DNA from: Streptomyces sp. NRRL F-6492
GTDB lineage: Bacteria > Actinomycetota > Actinomycetes > Streptomycetales > Streptomycetaceae
DNA length: 6,727 bases
Assembly: GCF_001280125.1 (NCBI RefSeq)
Contig: NZ_LGEG01000059.1
Span: 1-6,727 of the forward strand
Direction: 5' to 3'
A model generated the notes under the pieces. The model made no database searches. It saw only the letters and a program-made list of their open reading frames with translations, and had not been told where the DNA came from. The first letter of the stretch is position 1; every line of letters begins with the position of its first letter. Below are positions 5,505 to 6,727 of this stretch, piece after piece. A program made the position numbers and the translations under genes.

Positions 5505-5880
5505 GGCCAGGGGGGGGCAGACCCCCAGGCGGGCTACGGCGTCTTTGAGGAGTGTGGCGTTGACGCTGATGTCGTGGCCCATCACGAGGCCCCGGCGAGG
5601 AAGCTCCGCCAGGGCAGCGCGCAGCGCGGTGTGGCCGGCGGGCGGGGGCAGGAGTCCGAAGACGTCGGGGTAACGGTCCTCGGCGGTCTCGTCGAAGAAG
5701 GCGCCGTCCTGGACGCTGCGGCAGTTCTCGATCAGCCGCGGGGCGGCCTCGCCGATGATCTGCGGGTAGAGGACGCCGGCTCGAGATCGAACGAGAACCG
5801 CCGGACGTTACCAGTGCCGTAAAGGCCCGCCACGCCCTTCAACACGTCGGCGAGCGTATTCGTGCAGTAACTGAACCTTT

Positions 5881-6629
5881 TCATCCTGAATAGCTGCAGG
5901 TCAGCAGGGTGTGGACGGCTTGAACGATGGTGCCGACGCGGCGGGTGGAGCATCGGGCCCGGCAGAGGATCCGCTAGGACTTCAGCTGTGCGAAGGCGCG
6001 TTCGCCGGGAGCTCTGAGCCTGGCGTGGTCGCGGTTGAACTGCTGGTAGTGCTCGGGTTGTTCGCGGTGGTGGTAGTGCGGGGTCGGACGGTGGCGCCGG
6101 CGCCCTGGTAGGCGCGGTCCGCCAGGACAAGGATCTGCCGGGTCAGGCAGGCTTGGACGATGCCGTGGGCCCGGGCCGCGGTTAGGTCGTGGGTGCGGCC
6201 CGATGTCGCGTGGGAGAACCACAGGGCTGTGGGGTCAGGGTGGGCGATGAGCTGCACGTTCACGGCTGTGCTTGCGGTGTTTTTGCGAGTAGTACGGCTC
6301 ATCGGCTGCGATGCGGTCGATAGGAATCAGGGCGGCTGTCGACGATCACATGGTCACCCTCGCCCAGGCCGGTCAGGGCCTCGTGCAGGCCCGGCGCTCA
6401 CGCCGCGAGGACGTCGAGGGTCTCGCTGACGTAGCGCCAGGCCGTGGCGGTCGAGACGCCGAAGCCGGCTGCCAGGGCGGGCAGCGGCTCCGTTCTTGCG
6501 CAGATGCACCAGGACGAGCAGGGCCTGCCGGAAGCAGCCAGGCTTCGGCCACCGCGAGCGGCGTTCACACCTTCGTGCGCAGATCAGCCGGGAAACATGC
6601 TCGACCAGCTCATGCGGGACATCAACCTT
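5881..6629 (-). pseudogene. Heavily decayed IS5-superfamily transposase (DDE_Tnp_4 type)
   Basis: Pieces in successive minus-strand frames assemble into one transposase. They are VDVPHELVEHVSRLICARR to ALLVLVHLRKN (from about 6626), LAAGFGVSTATAWRYVSETL, APGLHEALTGLGEGDHVIVD, LIPIDRIAADEPYYSQKHRK, VNVQLIAHPDPTALWFSHAT, LVLADRAYQGAGATV, QFNRDHARLRAPGERAFAQ and RILCRARCSTRRVGTIVQAV, ending at TGA 5881-5883. The likely catalytic residues are D in HVIVD, D in LADRAYQG and E in PGERAF. Defects are frameshifts near 6490, 6335, 6266 and 6085, an opal TGA at 6398-6400 where Arg is expected, and an amber TAG at 5974-5976 where family members usually have Trp. The start is unclear: the frame stays open to 6725 but the part before VDVPHEL does not look coding. 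I could not find matching terminal repeats; the right end probably lies beyond the window. Confidence 0.82.
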
Positions 6630-6727
6630 GAGCCTGTTCCAACCTGCCGGACTGGCCTGCTCGTTGGGCTGACAGAGCGAAGAAGCCCCTGGTAGACGGG
6701 TTTCGACCAAGATAACCGGATCCACCA

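Larger units (their letters stand above)
5340..5884 (-). pseudogene. Degraded gene of unknown function
   Basis: On the minus strand a frame open from 5807 to TAA 5340-5342 reads VLYPQIIGEAAPRLIENC, DGAFFDETAEDRYPDVFGLL and RGLVMGHDISVNATLLKDAV. It is convincingly protein-like, with GC-rich third positions, but matches no family I can name. Its only ordinary start is GTG at 5585, deep inside the conserved-looking part, and TAA (5808-5810) blocks the frame upstream. A neighbouring frame from ATG 5884 gives LADVLKGVAGLYGTGNVRRF and SFDLEPAS. Joining the two by one missing base near 5771-5780 would give a continuous N-terminal part, so a frameshift is likely. The last 60 or so codons run through two hairpins and a C8 tract and look non-coding. 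The upstream end abuts the second transposase remnant, which probably disrupted it. The first few residues (MKRF) may belong to the IS end. Confidence 0.5.

Noticed and set aside
1374..5976. TAG codons in both transposases as evidence of amber recoding
   Set aside because: The two ambers replace different residues (Glu and Trp), the second transposase has many other lesions, and the intact genes show no internal TAG. Independent nonsense mutations are the simpler reading.
1..6727. CRISPR array, tRNA, rRNA or phage attachment site
   Set aside because: No set of regularly spaced direct repeats, no cloverleaf-like sequence and no rRNA-like sequence was seen. The only tandem repeats are the 31-bp pair at 2401-2462 and a 9-bp pair at 1612-1629.

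Overview
The window looks like chromosomal DNA from a Streptomyces or close relative. Nearly every real frame has G or C in third codon positions, and the recognisable families are typical of that genus: a 67-residue cold-shock protein, a TPR-type XRE regulator, a DUF6221-like small protein, a secreted FG-GAP repeat protein and two IS5-superfamily transposases. I assigned these families by eye from the translations; no database search was possible.

Layout, left to right. Positions 2-160 (+) are the C-terminus of an unidentified helical protein. An intact CspA-type gene follows at 406-609 (+), with two hairpins in its leader and a strong terminator-like hairpin at 662-702. At 818-919 (-) lies the C-terminal remnant of a helix-turn-helix-like protein, cut off at CTAG. 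From there to the matching CTAG at 2136-2139 is an IS5-family element of about 1.2 kb. It has imperfect terminal inverted repeats, a two-frame transposase with a slippery A5G4 site and a premature amber codon, and an extra small DUF6221-like gene between the transposase and the left end. To its right, 2140-2873 (+) is the C-terminal TPR half of an XRE-type regulator, with its N-terminus missing and two frameshifts, one caused by an exact 31-bp tandem duplication.

The centre is occupied by an intact gene on the minus strand (3005-5245) for a 746-residue exported protein with five C-terminal FG-GAP-like repeats. It is bounded by a bipartite hairpin terminator downstream and, just before its TTG start, by a perfect inverted repeat with 21-bp arms. 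Beyond it are a degraded gene of unknown function (5340-5884, -), two more hairpins, and a heavily decayed second IS5-superfamily transposase (5881-6629, -), whose element probably continues past the window edge.

Overall this reads as an accessory or decaying stretch: two live-looking genes (csp and the FG-GAP gene), one small intact passenger-like gene, and a series of IS-associated truncations. I see no operon-like multi-gene system. The most unusual signals are the passenger gene inside the IS, the 47-bp dyad at the FG-GAP ribosome-binding site, and the alternating intact/degenerate FG-GAP repeats.
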